Positions 15,860-24,330 of a stretch of DNA of 64,000 nt are shown here, in pieces (position 1 is the stretch's first letter; each line of letters opens with the position of its first letter). The notes below the pieces were generated by a model. That model did not search any database. It was not told where the DNA came from and saw nothing but the letters and a program-made list of their open reading frames with translations. The DNA is from Actinokineospora fastidiosa (GTDB taxonomy: Bacteria; Actinomycetota; Actinomycetes; Mycobacteriales; Pseudonocardiaceae), in the NCBI RefSeq assembly GCF_014648415.1, contig NZ_BMRB01000002.1, positions 62,001 through 126,000 on the forward strand, given 5' to 3'. The translations under genes were made by a program, and so were the position numbers.

Positions 15860-17497
15860 CTAGTCGCCGAGCGGGTTGAGCAGGTCGGCCTTGCCCTCGA
15901 AGGCGAACAGCAGCAGGTCGGTCATGCGGAAGGTGGCCGCGTCCGGGCCGAGGGTGGGCCGCCAGTGCGGCTCGCGCACGATCGAGACCCGCGAGCCCTC
16001 CATGGCCCGGTGGAACACCTCGGCGACGATCCGCCCGCCGACCGCGCCGAGGCGGCCGCCGCCGAACTCGGCCTCGCGCAGCACGTAGAACCACAGCGGC
16101 GTGGCCTCGGCGACGGTGGCGCGCTGGGCGTCGGTCAGGCCAGCCAGGTCCGCCCCGCCGTTGCCGTCGAGGATCTGCTCGCGGGTCAGCGGCCGCACCC
16201 CGAACAGCCGCGCCATCTGCTGCCCGGTCGCCAGCTCGATCATCGACGCGCGGGTCAGGTTGCGGAAGGCGAGGTTGCGGGCGATCTCCGGGAACGCGGT
16301 GCCGCGCCCGGCGAACGTCCCGGCCGGGAGCTGCGCCAGCGGGTCGACCAGCAGCGTGTCGATCCGCTTGGTCACGTTGCCCCCGCCCGGCGGCGGCGCG
16401 AGGTCGGGGCGGTCGGCCTCGGTGAAGTCGTAGAGCCTGCGGAAGTCGGCGATCCAGTTCGTCGGCAGGCGGTCCACCGTGCCGGAGTTGGGGTCGTCCA
16501 GCTCGGCGACCCCGCCGCCGGAGAAGTTGCCGGACACCCCGGTGAAGGTGAACAGCAGCAACAGCGACGCCACCGGGCCGGGGCCCTCGGAGCGGAACAC
16601 CCGGTTCCATTCGTACGCGCCGCGCACCATGCTGTGCCCCATGCGGTAGGCGGCGACGGCGAACTCGACGGGCATGGTCGGGCGCCGCCCGCGGTGCGGG
16701 GACTCGAAGAACCGCCGCCCCCGGGTGAACACGTCCTCGACGATCGCGGGGTCGACCACGCGCGGCAGGAAGTCGGTGCGCAGCATCCACTGGTAGTGCT
16801 TGACCACCTGCTCGCGCGCCGCCTCGAACAGCCTGCGCTCGGCGATCCCGGTCAACGCCAGGTGCTCGACGACCCGGTTGTGGAAGCGGATGAACGCCAG
16901 GTGCGTCTGCGCGATGGCCAGGTTCTCGTCGTTGCGCGGGTCCGGGATCAGCGGCAGCCGCCGGTCGGCCAGCGTGCCGCCGGTGCCGCCCACCCTCGGC
17001 AGGTCGAACCCGGCGAGGTCGACCGCGACCCGCTCGTCGGGGAACGCCGCGGCGACCGTGGTGCCCGTCTTGAGCCGCACCCGGTCCTCGGCGTAGAACT
17101 TGCCGTCGTTGGCGTCCTGCGGGCCGCGCCCGTAGACGGAGTCGAGGTCGAGCGCGGGGGAGCGGCCCTGGACGAGCTCGTCGAGGGTGACGTCGCTGCC
17201 CAGCTGGGTCGCGGTGCGGTCCATGGTCAGGTCGTGGTCGACGAACTGGCCCAGGTAGGTGAACCCGGCCGGGACGGTGTCGTCGGGGTGCACGGCCTCG
17301 GCGTCGGTGATCGCGGCGGCCAGCGCGGCGCGCAGCTCCTCGTCGGTGCGCGGCCCCTTGGGCCCCAGCCGGGAGAAGCGGAACCGCCGCAGCTCCTCGG
17401 CGGTGGACGGCGCGCGGGTGATCGGCGCGCCGGAGTCGTCGGTGTCCAGCACTCCCTCGCCCACGACGAAGAAGCTGTTTCGGGCATGGCGAATCAT
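15860..17497 (-). CDS. Animal-type heme peroxidase family protein
   Basis: A 545-residue protein of the An_peroxidase (peroxidase-cyclooxygenase) superfamily. The distal side is QFVDHDLTMD with His88 next to two aspartates that may bond heme covalently. The proximal histidine is His288 in YRMGHSMVRGAYEWN. HYQWMLRTDFLP is typical of the family. There is no signal peptide, so it is likely cytosolic or exported by an unusual route. It would oxidise halides or organic donors with hydrogen peroxide, or act as a dioxygenase. The ATG follows CTGGGGGAGTTCC. The recombinase gene is 16 bases downstream, and the pairing has no obvious functional sense. Confidence 0.9.
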   Translation of the reverse strand: MIRHARNSFFVVGEGVLDTDDSGAPITRAPSTAEELRRFRFSRLGPKGPRTDEELRAALAAAITDAEAVHPDDTVPAGFTYLGQFVDHDLTMDRTATQLGSDVTLDELVQGRSPALDLDSVYGRGPQDANDGKFYAEDRVRLKTGTTVAAAFPDERVAVDLAGFDLPRVGGTGGTLADRRLPLIPDPRNDENLAIAQTHLAFIRFHNRVVEHLALTGIAERRLFEAAREQVVKHYQWMLRTDFLPRVVDPAIVEDVFTRGRRFFESPHRGRRPTMPVEFAVAAYRMGHSMVRGAYEWNRVFRSEGPGPVASLLLLFTFTGVSGNFSGGGVAELDDPNSGTVDRLPTNWIADFRRLYDFTEADRPDLAPPPGGGNVTKRIDTLLVDPLAQLPAGTFAGRGTAFPEIARNLAFRNLTRASMIELATGQQMARLFGVRPLTREQILDGNGGADLAGLTDAQRATVAEATPLWFYVLREAEFGGGRLGAVGGRIVAEVFHRAMEGSRVSIVREPHWRPTLGPDAATFRMTDLLLFAFEGKADLLNPLGD

Positions 17498-17617
17498 CGG
17501 AACTCCCCCAGGTGAATTTCTCGGGGACCGGTTGATTTCCTCCCCAGGAAACCGGATCCCCGCTGGTCCCGAGGCTACCGGAAACGCGTGGTCCGGGCGC
17601 GGGAGCTGAGCGGGTGT

Positions 17618-18430
17618 TCAGCTATTTCCGATTTGCCGCGCGATTCGCCGCTCGTATTCCGCGCGGGCGGCGCGGTCGACCCGCAACGCCCGCCGGTCGT
17701 CGGCCAGCGTCCGCAGCCACCGCATCACCGGCTCCGGCGCCAGCGCGGCGAGGACGTCCCACGCTGCGAGGTACCCGGGCACCGGGATCTCCGCCTTGCG
17801 CGTGCGGCAGCTGCCCACCACGGCCTCGGCGACGTCCTCCGGCTCCACCAGCGCCAACCCGCGCCCCACCGGAGCCCCGGACGACAGCTCGGTGCGCACC
17901 GCCGAGGGCAGCACAGCGCTGACACTGACCCCGCTGTCGGCGTACTCGCGCCGCACGGCCGCGGTCAGCCCCAGCGCGGCGTACTTGCTGGCGTTGTAGA
18001 CCGCCATGCCCGGGATCGCGATCTTGCCCGCCATCGACGCGATCGTCACCACATGCCCCCGGCCGCGCGCGAGCATCCCGGGCAGCACCAGCCGCAACCC
18101 GTTGATCACGCCCCACACGTTGACGTCCATCGTCACCCGCGACAGCGCGTCCGGCTCCTCCAGGAACCCGCCCAGCGGCATCACACCCGCGTTGTTGACC
18201 AGCACGTCGATACGGCCGTGAGCGGCGAGGACATCGTCGACGAAGGCGGCGTAGGACTCGCGGGAGGTGACGTCCAGGCGGCGATCGGTCCCGTCCAGAT
18301 CACCCGCGCAGACGGTGGCCCCGGCGGCGGCGAACGCCCGCGCCGTGGCCAGCCCGATCCCCCTGGCACCCCCGGTCACGACGACGACGGCGTCGGCCAG
18401 GTCGATCGCCGGATAACGCGCACGGAACAC
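17618..18430 (-). CDS. Short-chain dehydrogenase/reductase
   Basis: A 270-residue classical SDR. The cofactor motif is TGGARGIG (residues 19-26), the structural motif NNAG (79-82), and the catalytic residues Ser132, Tyr145 and Lys149 (YNASK). The Asp after beta-2 (GDLDG) favours NAD(H). The C-terminal 60 residues, with AWDVLAALAPEPVMRWLRTL, form an extra helical tail common in actinobacterial SDRs annotated as ketoreductases. The substrate cannot be deduced. Not obviously in an operon: the peroxidase start lies 120 bases downstream of its stop. Confidence 0.9.
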   Translation of the reverse strand: MFRARYPAIDLADAVVVVTGGARGIGLATARAFAAAGATVCAGDLDGTDRRLDVTSRESYAAFVDDVLAAHGRIDVLVNNAGVMPLGGFLEEPDALSRVTMDVNVWGVINGLRLVLPGMLARGRGHVVTIASMAGKIAIPGMAVYNASKYAALGLTAAVRREYADSGVSVSAVLPSAVRTELSSGAPVGRGLALVEPEDVAEAVVGSCRTRKAEIPVPGYLAAWDVLAALAPEPVMRWLRTLADDRRALRVDRAARAEYERRIARQIGNS

Positions 18431-18883
18431 CGAAGCACCTCCCGAGACCCGCTCTGGACCCTAGCGCCACCCCGGCCCGCCGCCTCGACGGCCGGGTCGG
18501 CTGGTGTGCGGTCCCGGGCAGGCATCGCCACGGCGGGGACCGTGCCCGCGCACTTCGCCGGAGCAGCGCTCGGTCACCGACGGTCGACTAAGAGTGTGGC
18601 CGAGGCAGGCAACTCGTGGCATTCGCCAGCAGGTGGGCCGCGCTGCCAGCGCGCAGACAACGGGCGGCAGGCCACCTGCGGTGCGGCCCTTGTCCGGCCG
18701 TCCCGATGCCGACGTACGCCTGCTGTCGTGTTCCCGCCCCGGCACAAGGCTCCCGTTCCCGCCCTGGCGCACTGCCCGACACCTGCGGCGGGCCCGCCGG
18801 GCAGACCACCGCTGCCTGGCGTCGATCGTGTCCGCCTGCCACGGCGGTGCGGGGCGATCTTGTCGGTTGTTCCGGCTGCGCAC
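18431..18883. other. Intergenic stretch without recognisable gene
   Basis: C/G-mixed sequence between the start of the SDR gene and the MDMPI gene, transcribed divergently. Open frames cross it, but none has a start with a ribosome-binding site, a recognisable motif or the local codon bias. It must hold both promoters; only the TACCGT box of the right-hand gene, just beyond its edge, was recognised. Confidence 0.55.
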
Positions 18884-18895
18884 TACCGTGCCGGA

Positions 18896-19552
18896 GTGGA
18901 TCTGTTCTCCTCGTCGTGGTCGGCCCTGCGGGCTGCGGTCGCCGGGTTGGCCGAGGCGGACTTCGCCCGACCATCCGGGTGTGCGGGGTGGCTCGTCCGA
19001 GACCTGGTCTGCCACCTGGTCATCGACGCCCAGGACGTGCTGATCACCCTCGCCACCCCGACCGATCGGGAGCCGACGCGTGACGCGGTGACCTACTGGA
19101 CCGTCACCGACACCCCGCCCACCGGTGAGGACCCGCTCGACGCGCTCATCGTCCGCCTCGCCGCCGCGTACGGGGATCCGGCCCTGTTGCAGTTCCACCT
19201 CGACGACGTCGGCTCCGCCGCGGGCCGGGCCGCCGCCCTCGCCGACCCCGCGACCCGGGTCGGCACCAGGGGAGAGGTCCTCACCACCGCCGACTACCTC
19301 TCCGCGTACGTCCTGGAGTGGACGCTGCACCACCTCGACCTCACCGCCCACCTCCCCGACGCGCCCCCGCCGCCGGGGGAGGGCCTGGCCCGCGCCCGCC
19401 GGATGCTGGAGACGATCGCGGGCAGGGCCTTCCCCGCCTCGTTCACCGACACCGACGTCCTCCTGGTCGGCACAGGCCGCCGTGCCCCCACCGACGGGGA
19501 GAAGGCCGCCCTAGGCGCGACGGCCGCCCGTCTGCCCTTCGTCCTCGGCTGA
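18896..19552 (+). CDS. Maleylpyruvate isomerase-family mycothiol-dependent protein (MDMPI/DinB-like)
   Basis: A 218-residue protein. The N-terminal half has the DinB-like four-helix pattern: SSSWSALRAAVAGLAEADFA, then GCAGWLVRDLVCHLV, the GW-x-V-x-D-x-x-xH segment with the metal-binding His. A later VLEWTLHHLDLTAHL supplies further ligand histidines. Members use mycothiol or act as metal-dependent thiol transferases. The GTG is chosen because TACCGT ends 6 bases before it, suggesting a leaderless message, and the fold begins there; a much longer upstream frame has no domain. The last 42 bases overlap the convergent sigma-factor gene. Confidence 0.85.
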   Translation: MDLFSSSWSALRAAVAGLAEADFARPSGCAGWLVRDLVCHLVIDAQDVLITLATPTDREPTRDAVTYWTVTDTPPTGEDPLDALIVRLAAAYGDPALLQFHLDDVGSAAGRAAALADPATRVGTRGEVLTTADYLSAYVLEWTLHHLDLTAHLPDAPPPPGEGLARARRMLETIAGRAFPASFTDTDVLLVGTGRRAPTDGEKAALGATAARLPFVLG

Positions 19553-20382
19553 GCCAGCGCGGGCGAGCTCGGCCGGGTCGGTCACGACGGCGATGGCGAC
19601 GATCCTCCCGCCGACGACGGTGAACACGAGGGCCGACAGCGGCGCGCCGTCCGCGCGCCAGGACACGATGCCCGGCCGCCCGTCGATGAGCACGACCCGT
19701 CCCCGCGCTGCCCCGGCGGCGGCCATCCGCGCGCCCGCGGCGACCTTGGTGGCGCCGAGCACCACGACCGCGCCGTCGGGGGTGTCGACGGTGAGCCGCA
19801 CGTCGGGGGCGAGCACGCGCAGCAGGCCCGCGAAGTCGCCGTCGCGGGCGGCCGCCAGGAACGCCTGCACCACCTCGCGCTGTTCACGCCTGGTCGAGGT
19901 CGGCTCGCTCGCGCGCGCCTTGCGCCGGGCGCGGCTGGCGAGCATCTTCGTGGCGTCGGTTGACCTGCCGAGGATGCTGCCGATCTCGGCGAACGGCACC
20001 GCGAACAGGTCGTGGAGCACGAACGCCAGCCGCTCGTCGGGCCGCAGCGCGTCCAGGACGGCCTGGAGCGCGAGCCCGACCGCGTCGGCGAGCGCGGCGT
20101 GGTCGTCCGGGGCGGGGGCGTCGTCGACCGGCGCCGCCCAGTCGTCGTAGGCGGCCTCGGGTCGGGACTGCCGGGAGCGCAGCACGTCGAGGCTGATCCG
20201 GCCGACGACCGTGGTCAGCCAGCCCGCGAGGTTGTGGATGTCCGTGGTCTCCTGGCGGGCCATGCCTCCTGGACCACGTCCTCGGCGTCGGCGTGCGAGC
20301 CGAGCATGCGGTAGGCGACCGCGCGCAGCCGCTCCCGCTCGGCCTCGAACGCCTCGGCGACCGCTCCCGCCCGGACGATCAC
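19511..20382 (-). pseudogene. ECF41/SigJ-type RNA polymerase sigma factor, frameshifted in region 2
   Basis: Two frames together give a complete ECF sigma factor with a C-terminal SnoaL-like domain. The first frame, from a GTG overlapping the VOC stop, reads RERLRAVAYRMLGSHADAED and reaches VVQEAW, then goes out of frame. The second frame resumes with ARQETTDIHNLAGWLTTVVG, sigma region 4 (RPDERLAFVLHDLFAVPFAE) and the SnoaL domain (VVQAFLAAARDGDFAGLLRV). The break is at about 20259-20262. A 10-base loss between two TGG triplets would explain both the frame change and the residues missing relative to relatives. Either a real pseudogene or an assembly error. An internal ATG could only make a protein lacking region 2.1-2.2. 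Confidence 0.8.
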
Positions 20383-20774
20383 CCCTGCCCCCCGAACCGC
20401 TGCTGACGCAGCGAGATCCGGTTGCCGTCGGGGTCGACGGCCTCGACGCGCACCCCGAACGGGTAGTCCTGCGGCTCGTCCTCGACGAAGGCCACCCCGC
20501 GCCCGCGCAGCACCGTGAAGTCCTCCCTCAGGTCGTCGGACTCGATGACGAGCGGCCCGGGCGCCGCCCCCGGCTCGACGGGCTGCCCCGCCGCGGGCGC
20601 GTGCGGCCACAGGATGATCTTCACCGGGCTGTCGGCCACCCCCACGGCGAGGAAACGCCCGTCCGGCCCCGCGACGTCGATGTGCTTCACCAGCCCCAGC
20701 CCCTCGGTGTAGAACTCCAGCGCACGCTCCTGGTCGGTGACGTACACGGTCACGTACATGATGTCGGTCAGCAC
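20379..20774 (-). CDS. VOC (glyoxalase/bleomycin-resistance) family protein
   Basis: A 131-residue single VOC module pair: IMYVTVYVTDQERALEFYTE at the start, then GRFLAVGVADSPVKIILWPH, and GVRVEAVDPDGNRISLRQQ at the end, containing the usual metal-ligand glutamate position. The GTG start is chosen because GGGAG lies about 7 bases upstream; an ATG five codons later is an alternative. Its TGA overlaps the GTG of the sigma-factor gene (GTGA), so the two were translationally coupled. ECF41 factors are usually coupled to a carboxymuconolactone decarboxylase or oxidoreductase; a VOC partner differs from that pattern. Confidence 0.85.
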   Translation of the reverse strand: MLTDIMYVTVYVTDQERALEFYTEGLGLVKHIDVAGPDGRFLAVGVADSPVKIILWPHAPAAGQPVEPGAAPGPLVIESDDLREDFTVLRGRGVAFVEDEPQDYPFGVRVEAVDPDGNRISLRQQRFGGQG

Positions 20775-20895
20775 GGTGGCTCCCACTCTCTCTCGTTGGT
20801 CGCCGGTATGACGGGAGCCGAGAGCAAGAGGTAACGCGCCTCCCCACGATGGCTGACCCCCCAGGTTCACGGCATTGGCCGACGTTCTTCGACGG

Positions 20896-21031
20896 CCCAT
20901 GCACCTCCCCACGCTCCTCCCATGCACCTCCCGACGCTCCTCCTCCTCCTCCTCCTCCTCCTCCTCCTCCTCCCGCCATCCCTGCTGTGCAGAGCCCCCG
21001 GCTGTGCAGAGCCCCTGCCGTGCAGAGCTCA
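20896..21031. repeat. Cluster of three kinds of short tandem repeat
   Basis: Two 25-base copies sharing CCATGCACCTCCC and ACGCTCCTCC with a 23-base period lie at 20896-20943. A run of twelve TCC triplets follows (20938-20973). Then three copies of GCTGTGCAGAGCCCC, the last degenerate, have a 16-17 base period (20984-21031). The stretch sits between the divergent VOC and coiled-coil genes and has no credible coding frame. Confidence 0.85.
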
Positions 21032-21158
21032 CGCAGCCACCCCAGTCCGTCCGCAGCTCCTCAATCCCCCTCGGCAGCCTCCGCTCCGCCACATCTGCCC
21101 CCGGGAAACACCTCCCGTTCACTCCGCTACAAAAGCTCTGTTCTGTAGCTGACCTAGG

Positions 21159-21193
21159 TTGGAGTTAAGTAACCATAATCTCCAGTTGTGGTT
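21159..21193 (+). promoter_or_regulatory. AT-rich promoter and inverted repeat at coiled-coil gene start
   Basis: CATAAT ends 8 bases before the GTG start, giving a probable leaderless promoter in an unusually AT-rich patch. AACCATAA and TTGTGGTT form a one-mismatch inverted repeat over the promoter and start codon, a likely operator, perhaps for the protein itself. Confidence 0.5.
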
Positions 21194-22504
21194 CATGAAC
21201 TGAAACCATACGATGCGCGGGTGATCGACGCGCTGATCGAGAAGGCACCGCCGGGACTTTGTGGCTTCAGTCGTTGCCGGGCGCCGCTGCCCGGGCCGGG
21301 GCCGCGTGGAGGAAGGCCGCCGGAGTTCTGTCCCGAGCGGGAATGGCCGGGGGGACGCAGCTGTCGTCAGCTGGCCGCCGCGGAGGAGGCGCTGCGCGCG
21401 GTCATGGGGGAGCAGGCACTCGGCGGCGGAGGGCTCAGCGCGGGCGCCGCCGTGCTCGTCGACGCCGTCGACCGGGTGCTGGACCCACTGCGGGAACTGC
21501 TGCTGACCACGCAGGAGATCCGGGCCACCGCCACCACCGAACTCGCCGCCGCCGACGCACGCGTCGCCCAGGCCGAGGAGGCCGCTGCCACCGAACGCGG
21601 CCTACGCGAAGCCGCCGACCACCGCGCCGAGACCGCCCGCGCCGAGGCGACCCAGGCCCTCGAAGCCGCCCAACAGGCGCACGCCGAAGCCGAGACCGCC
21701 CGCCAGGACCGCGCCGACGCCCTCGACCGCCTCCGCGCCGCCGAGACCGCCCGCACCCGAGCCGAACGCGACAAGGCCGCCGCCCAAGCCACCGCCGCCG
21801 CCGAACACGACCACGCCCGCCACGCCCAACAGGAAGCCCGCACCGCCCACACCCGAGCCGAAACCCTCCGCGCCGACCTGGCCGCCGCCCACGCCCGCAT
21901 CGACGCCCTCCAGGCCGAGCTCACCGCCGCCCAGACCCACGCCGAAACCACCACCGCCGAACTCGCCGAGTACCGCAGCCGCACCGAAGCCCTCACCGCG
22001 GACCTAGCCCACCACCGAGCCCGCACCGAGGCCCTGACCACCGAACTGGCCGACCACCGCGCCCACACCGACACCCTCACCACCGAACTCGCCCACCAAC
22101 GCCACCGCGCCGACACCGCGACCGCCGACCTGGCCCACCACCGCGCCCGCGTCGACACCCTCATCGCCGAACTCGCTGAGACCCGCGCGCGCGGAGACGT
22201 CGAACTGCGGGCGCGGGTCGACGCCGCCGCCCTCCACCAAGCCCGCGCCGAGGACGCCCGTGCCGAGCGGGACGCCGCCGTTGAGGCCGGGCGGCTCCTG
22301 CGCGCCGACCTCGACCGGGCGCACGCCGACACCGACCGCCTCCGGGCGCAGCTCGACCACCTCGCCGCCGAACTCGCCGAGGTCCGCGAGCAGCGCGCCG
22401 GGTGGGTGCGGGCCGTCCGCGGCGTCCTGCGGGACAGCGATAGCGAGGCGGCCCGCAAGCGGCTGGCCGCGATCCTTCCGCCGGATCAGCACGACCCGGC
22501 CTAG
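21188..22504 (+). CDS. Zinc-motif plus long coiled-coil protein, unknown function (KfrA-like architecture)
   Basis: A 438-residue protein. Residues about 25-60 hold CGFSRCRAPLP and then GRPPEFCPEREWPGGRSCRQ, a four-cysteine zinc-type motif akin to the small protein at 11.7 kb. From about 105 to 410 it is one long Ala/Glu/Arg-rich coiled coil. Part of it is built of 14-residue repeats, four to five copies of the type LTTELAHQRHRADT. A short globular tail follows. The arrangement, small N-terminal binding module plus long coil, is like KfrA and other plasmid or chromosome architecture proteins, but homology is not shown. The start is supported by the CATAAT box. Third positions are overwhelmingly C. 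Confidence 0.75.
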   Translation: MVHELKPYDARVIDALIEKAPPGLCGFSRCRAPLPGPGPRGGRPPEFCPEREWPGGRSCRQLAAAEEALRAVMGEQALGGGGLSAGAAVLVDAVDRVLDPLRELLLTTQEIRATATTELAAADARVAQAEEAAATERGLREAADHRAETARAEATQALEAAQQAHAEAETARQDRADALDRLRAAETARTRAERDKAAAQATAAAEHDHARHAQQEARTAHTRAETLRADLAAAHARIDALQAELTAAQTHAETTTAELAEYRSRTEALTADLAHHRARTEALTTELADHRAHTDTLTTELAHQRHRADTATADLAHHRARVDTLIAELAETRARGDVELRARVDAAALHQARAEDARAERDAAVEAGRLLRADLDRAHADTDRLRAQLDHLAAELAEVREQRAGWVRAVRGVLRDSDSEAARKRLAAILPPDQHDPA

Positions 22505-22543
22505 CCGCCCCCCGGGCACGGCCCACCCCCCGGACACGACGCA

Positions 22544-22571
22544 GCCCCGCCGTCACACTCGACGACGGGGC
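22544..22571. terminator. Hairpin between convergent genes
   Basis: GCCCCGCCGTC pairs with GACGACGGGGC (one mismatch) across a 6-base loop, between the coiled-coil gene and the minus-strand DHFR-like gene. Confidence 0.7.
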
Positions 22572-22587
22572 CGCACCCAAAGAAGCG

Positions 22588-23157
22588 TCACGCCCGCTCG
22601 TACGACAGCACCACCATCCCGCTCGGCAGCGACTTCGTGCCCGTCAAGGTGAACGCGGTGGGGGAGAAGTCCGCGCTGAACAGCGGCACCCCGGAGCCCA
22701 CCACCACCGGGTACACCTTGAGCACCAGCGCGTCGACCTCCGCCAGCAGCGCGCCCGCCAGGCGGCCGCCGCCCGCGAGGTAGATGTCGCGGCCCGGCTG
22801 CGCCTTCAGCTCCCGGATCCACTCCACCACACCCGACGACACGACCTCCACCGCCGGGTCCGGGCTCTCCCCGAGACTCTCCGACACCACCACCTGCCGC
22901 AGATGCGCGTACGGGCTGGTCACCCCGATCTCCAGCGCGGGCTCATACGTCACCCGCCCCTGCACGCACACGTCGAAGTTTGGGTTCGGCACGTCCACCC
23001 CCAGCTGCGCGCGCACGTGCGTGGGCAACGTGTCGGGGTAGTCGTCGCGGATGAAGCCGACCACGTCCTCCGTCACCGGGAAGAAGTCGACCTCCCCGGC
23101 GGGCCCGGCGATGAACCCGTCGATCGACATGCCGACGTAGTACACGAGCTTGCGCAC
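22588..23157 (-). CDS. Dihydrofolate reductase-like (RibD C-terminal family) protein
   Basis: A 189-residue protein of the RibD_C/DHFR-like fold: KLVYYVGMSIDGFIAGP at the start, VCVQGRVTYEPALEIG, and the nucleotide-binding GRDIYLAGGGRLAGALL. Members reduce pteridine- or pyrimidine-like substrates with NADPH; the substrate here is unknown. It is divergent from a TetR gene with a rich operator between, so TetR very probably controls it. Three members of this family occur in the window (this one, 26.6 kb and 47.2 kb). Confidence 0.88.
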   Translation of the reverse strand: MRKLVYYVGMSIDGFIAGPAGEVDFFPVTEDVVGFIRDDYPDTLPTHVRAQLGVDVPNPNFDVCVQGRVTYEPALEIGVTSPYAHLRQVVVSESLGESPDPAVEVVSSGVVEWIRELKAQPGRDIYLAGGGRLAGALLAEVDALVLKVYPVVVGSGVPLFSADFSPTAFTLTGTKSLPSGMVVLSYERA

Positions 23158-23165
23158 ACAGCCTC

Positions 23166-23209
23166 CACTACACTTGAACTACTCTCACTGTAGTACTCCA
23201 GATGTAGTG
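23166..23209. promoter_or_regulatory. TetR operator between divergent DHFR-like and tetR genes
   Basis: Four half sites are arranged symmetrically: CACTACA and ACTAC on the left, GTAGT and TGTAGTG on the right. The outer pair and the inner pair (7-base spacer) are both inverted. They fill the 70-base gap between the two starts, as for an autoregulated TetR pair. Confidence 0.8.
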
Positions 23210-23227
23210 CTGTCAACGAGGAGACCC

Positions 23228-23788
23228 ATGCGCCACAACCCCACCCGCCGCACCGCCCTGCTCGACGCCGCCATCGACGTCCTCGCCCGCGACGGCGCCC
23301 GCGGCCTCACCTTCCGCGCCGTCGACACCCACGCCGCCGTCCCCACCGGCACCGCCTCCAACTACTTCACCAACCGCGACGACCTCCTCACCCAGGTCGC
23401 CCACCGCGTCTACGAACGCCTCACCCCCGACGCCCCCACCATGGCCGCCGTCCACCACGGACCCCGCGACCACACCACCCTCACCCGACTCATGCACGAA
23501 CTCGTCGACCGCGTCACCGCCTTCCCCAGCGGCCACCTCGCCCTCCTCGAACTCCGCCTCGAAGCCACCCGCCGCCCCCACCTGCGCGACCTCCTCACCA
23601 CCCGCATCCGCGCCGACGTCGACGCCAACATCACCACCCACATCGACTCCGGCCTGCCCGGCGACGCCACCACCGTCGAACTGCTCTACCTCGCCCTCAA
23701 CTGGCTCATCCTCGAACGCCTCACCCTCCCCGACGTCTTCCCCGACCCCCACCACCTCGTCACCGAACTCGTCCGCCGCCTCGCATGA
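23228..23788 (+). CDS. TetR-family transcriptional regulator
   Basis: A 186-residue repressor. The N-terminal helix-turn-helix spans about residues 8-52: RRTALLDAAIDVLARDGARG, LTFRAVDTHAAVPTGTASNY and FTNRDDLLTQVA. The C-terminal ligand-binding part has no diagnostic residues. The ATG is preceded by GAGGAGAC. It probably represses itself and the DHFR-like gene through the four-part operator in the shared upstream region. Third positions are nearly all C. A hairpin follows the stop. Confidence 0.93.
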   Translation: MRHNPTRRTALLDAAIDVLARDGARGLTFRAVDTHAAVPTGTASNYFTNRDDLLTQVAHRVYERLTPDAPTMAAVHHGPRDHTTLTRLMHELVDRVTAFPSGHLALLELRLEATRRPHLRDLLTTRIRADVDANITTHIDSGLPGDATTVELLYLALNWLILERLTLPDVFPDPHHLVTELVRRLA

Positions 23789-23796
23789 GACGAAAA

Positions 23797-23825
23797 CGGG
23801 GCGCGACCCGACCGGCCGCGCCCCG
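23797..23825. terminator. Hairpin between tetR and DUF4383 genes
   Basis: CGGGGCGCG pairs with CGCGCCCCG across an 11-base loop, eight bases after the tetR stop and shortly before the end of the convergent gene. Confidence 0.8.
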
Positions 23826-23840
23826 CCCCCGACACCCTCA

Positions 23841-24284
23841 TCACATCCGCGACCGCCGCGGGCTCGCCACCAGCAGACCCAACGCGATCATGCCGACCGC
23901 CAACAGCAGGTGCAGCCAGTTGTCCGCGTTGTTCAACGGCACGAAGTTCGCCGCACTGTCATGCCCGATGAACAACCCATACAGCCACAGCAGCAGGTAG
24001 ATCAGCCCACCGCCCAGCAAAAACGCCCGCGCACCCGACAACGTCCGCGCCATCGCCAGCCCCGCCACACCGAACAACAGGTGCACCAGGTTGTGCAGGA
24101 TCGACACCTGGAACAACCCGAACAACAGCGCGCCGGACTCATGCCCGGCGAACTGCATCTCGTCGTAGTTCGTCGTCACCCCCGGGATGAACCCCAGGAT
24201 CCCCACCAACAGGAACACCGCACCGACCGCCGCGGCCACCTGCTGACCGGGGTGTCGAGTACGCGTACCGGACATGTCGCCCAT
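23841..24284 (-). CDS. DUF4383 membrane protein
   Basis: A 147-residue protein with four transmembrane helices. The family signs are VSILHNLVHLLFGVAGLAMA and NADNWLHLLLAVGMIALGLL, with paired His residues in helices two and four. The function of DUF4383 is not known. The ATG has GAGGAGGT five bases upstream. It lies 46 bases downstream of the pseudouridine synthase gene on the same strand, so it may be the last gene of the recombinase-synthase unit. Confidence 0.88.
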   Translation of the reverse strand: MGDMSGTRTRHPGQQVAAAVGAVFLLVGILGFIPGVTTNYDEMQFAGHESGALLFGLFQVSILHNLVHLLFGVAGLAMARTLSGARAFLLGGGLIYLLLWLYGLFIGHDSAANFVPLNNADNWLHLLLAVGMIALGLLVASPRRSRM

Positions 24285-24330
24285 CACGACCTCCTCGAAG
24301 TGACCGTCACCCCGAAGAGGTACCCACCGA

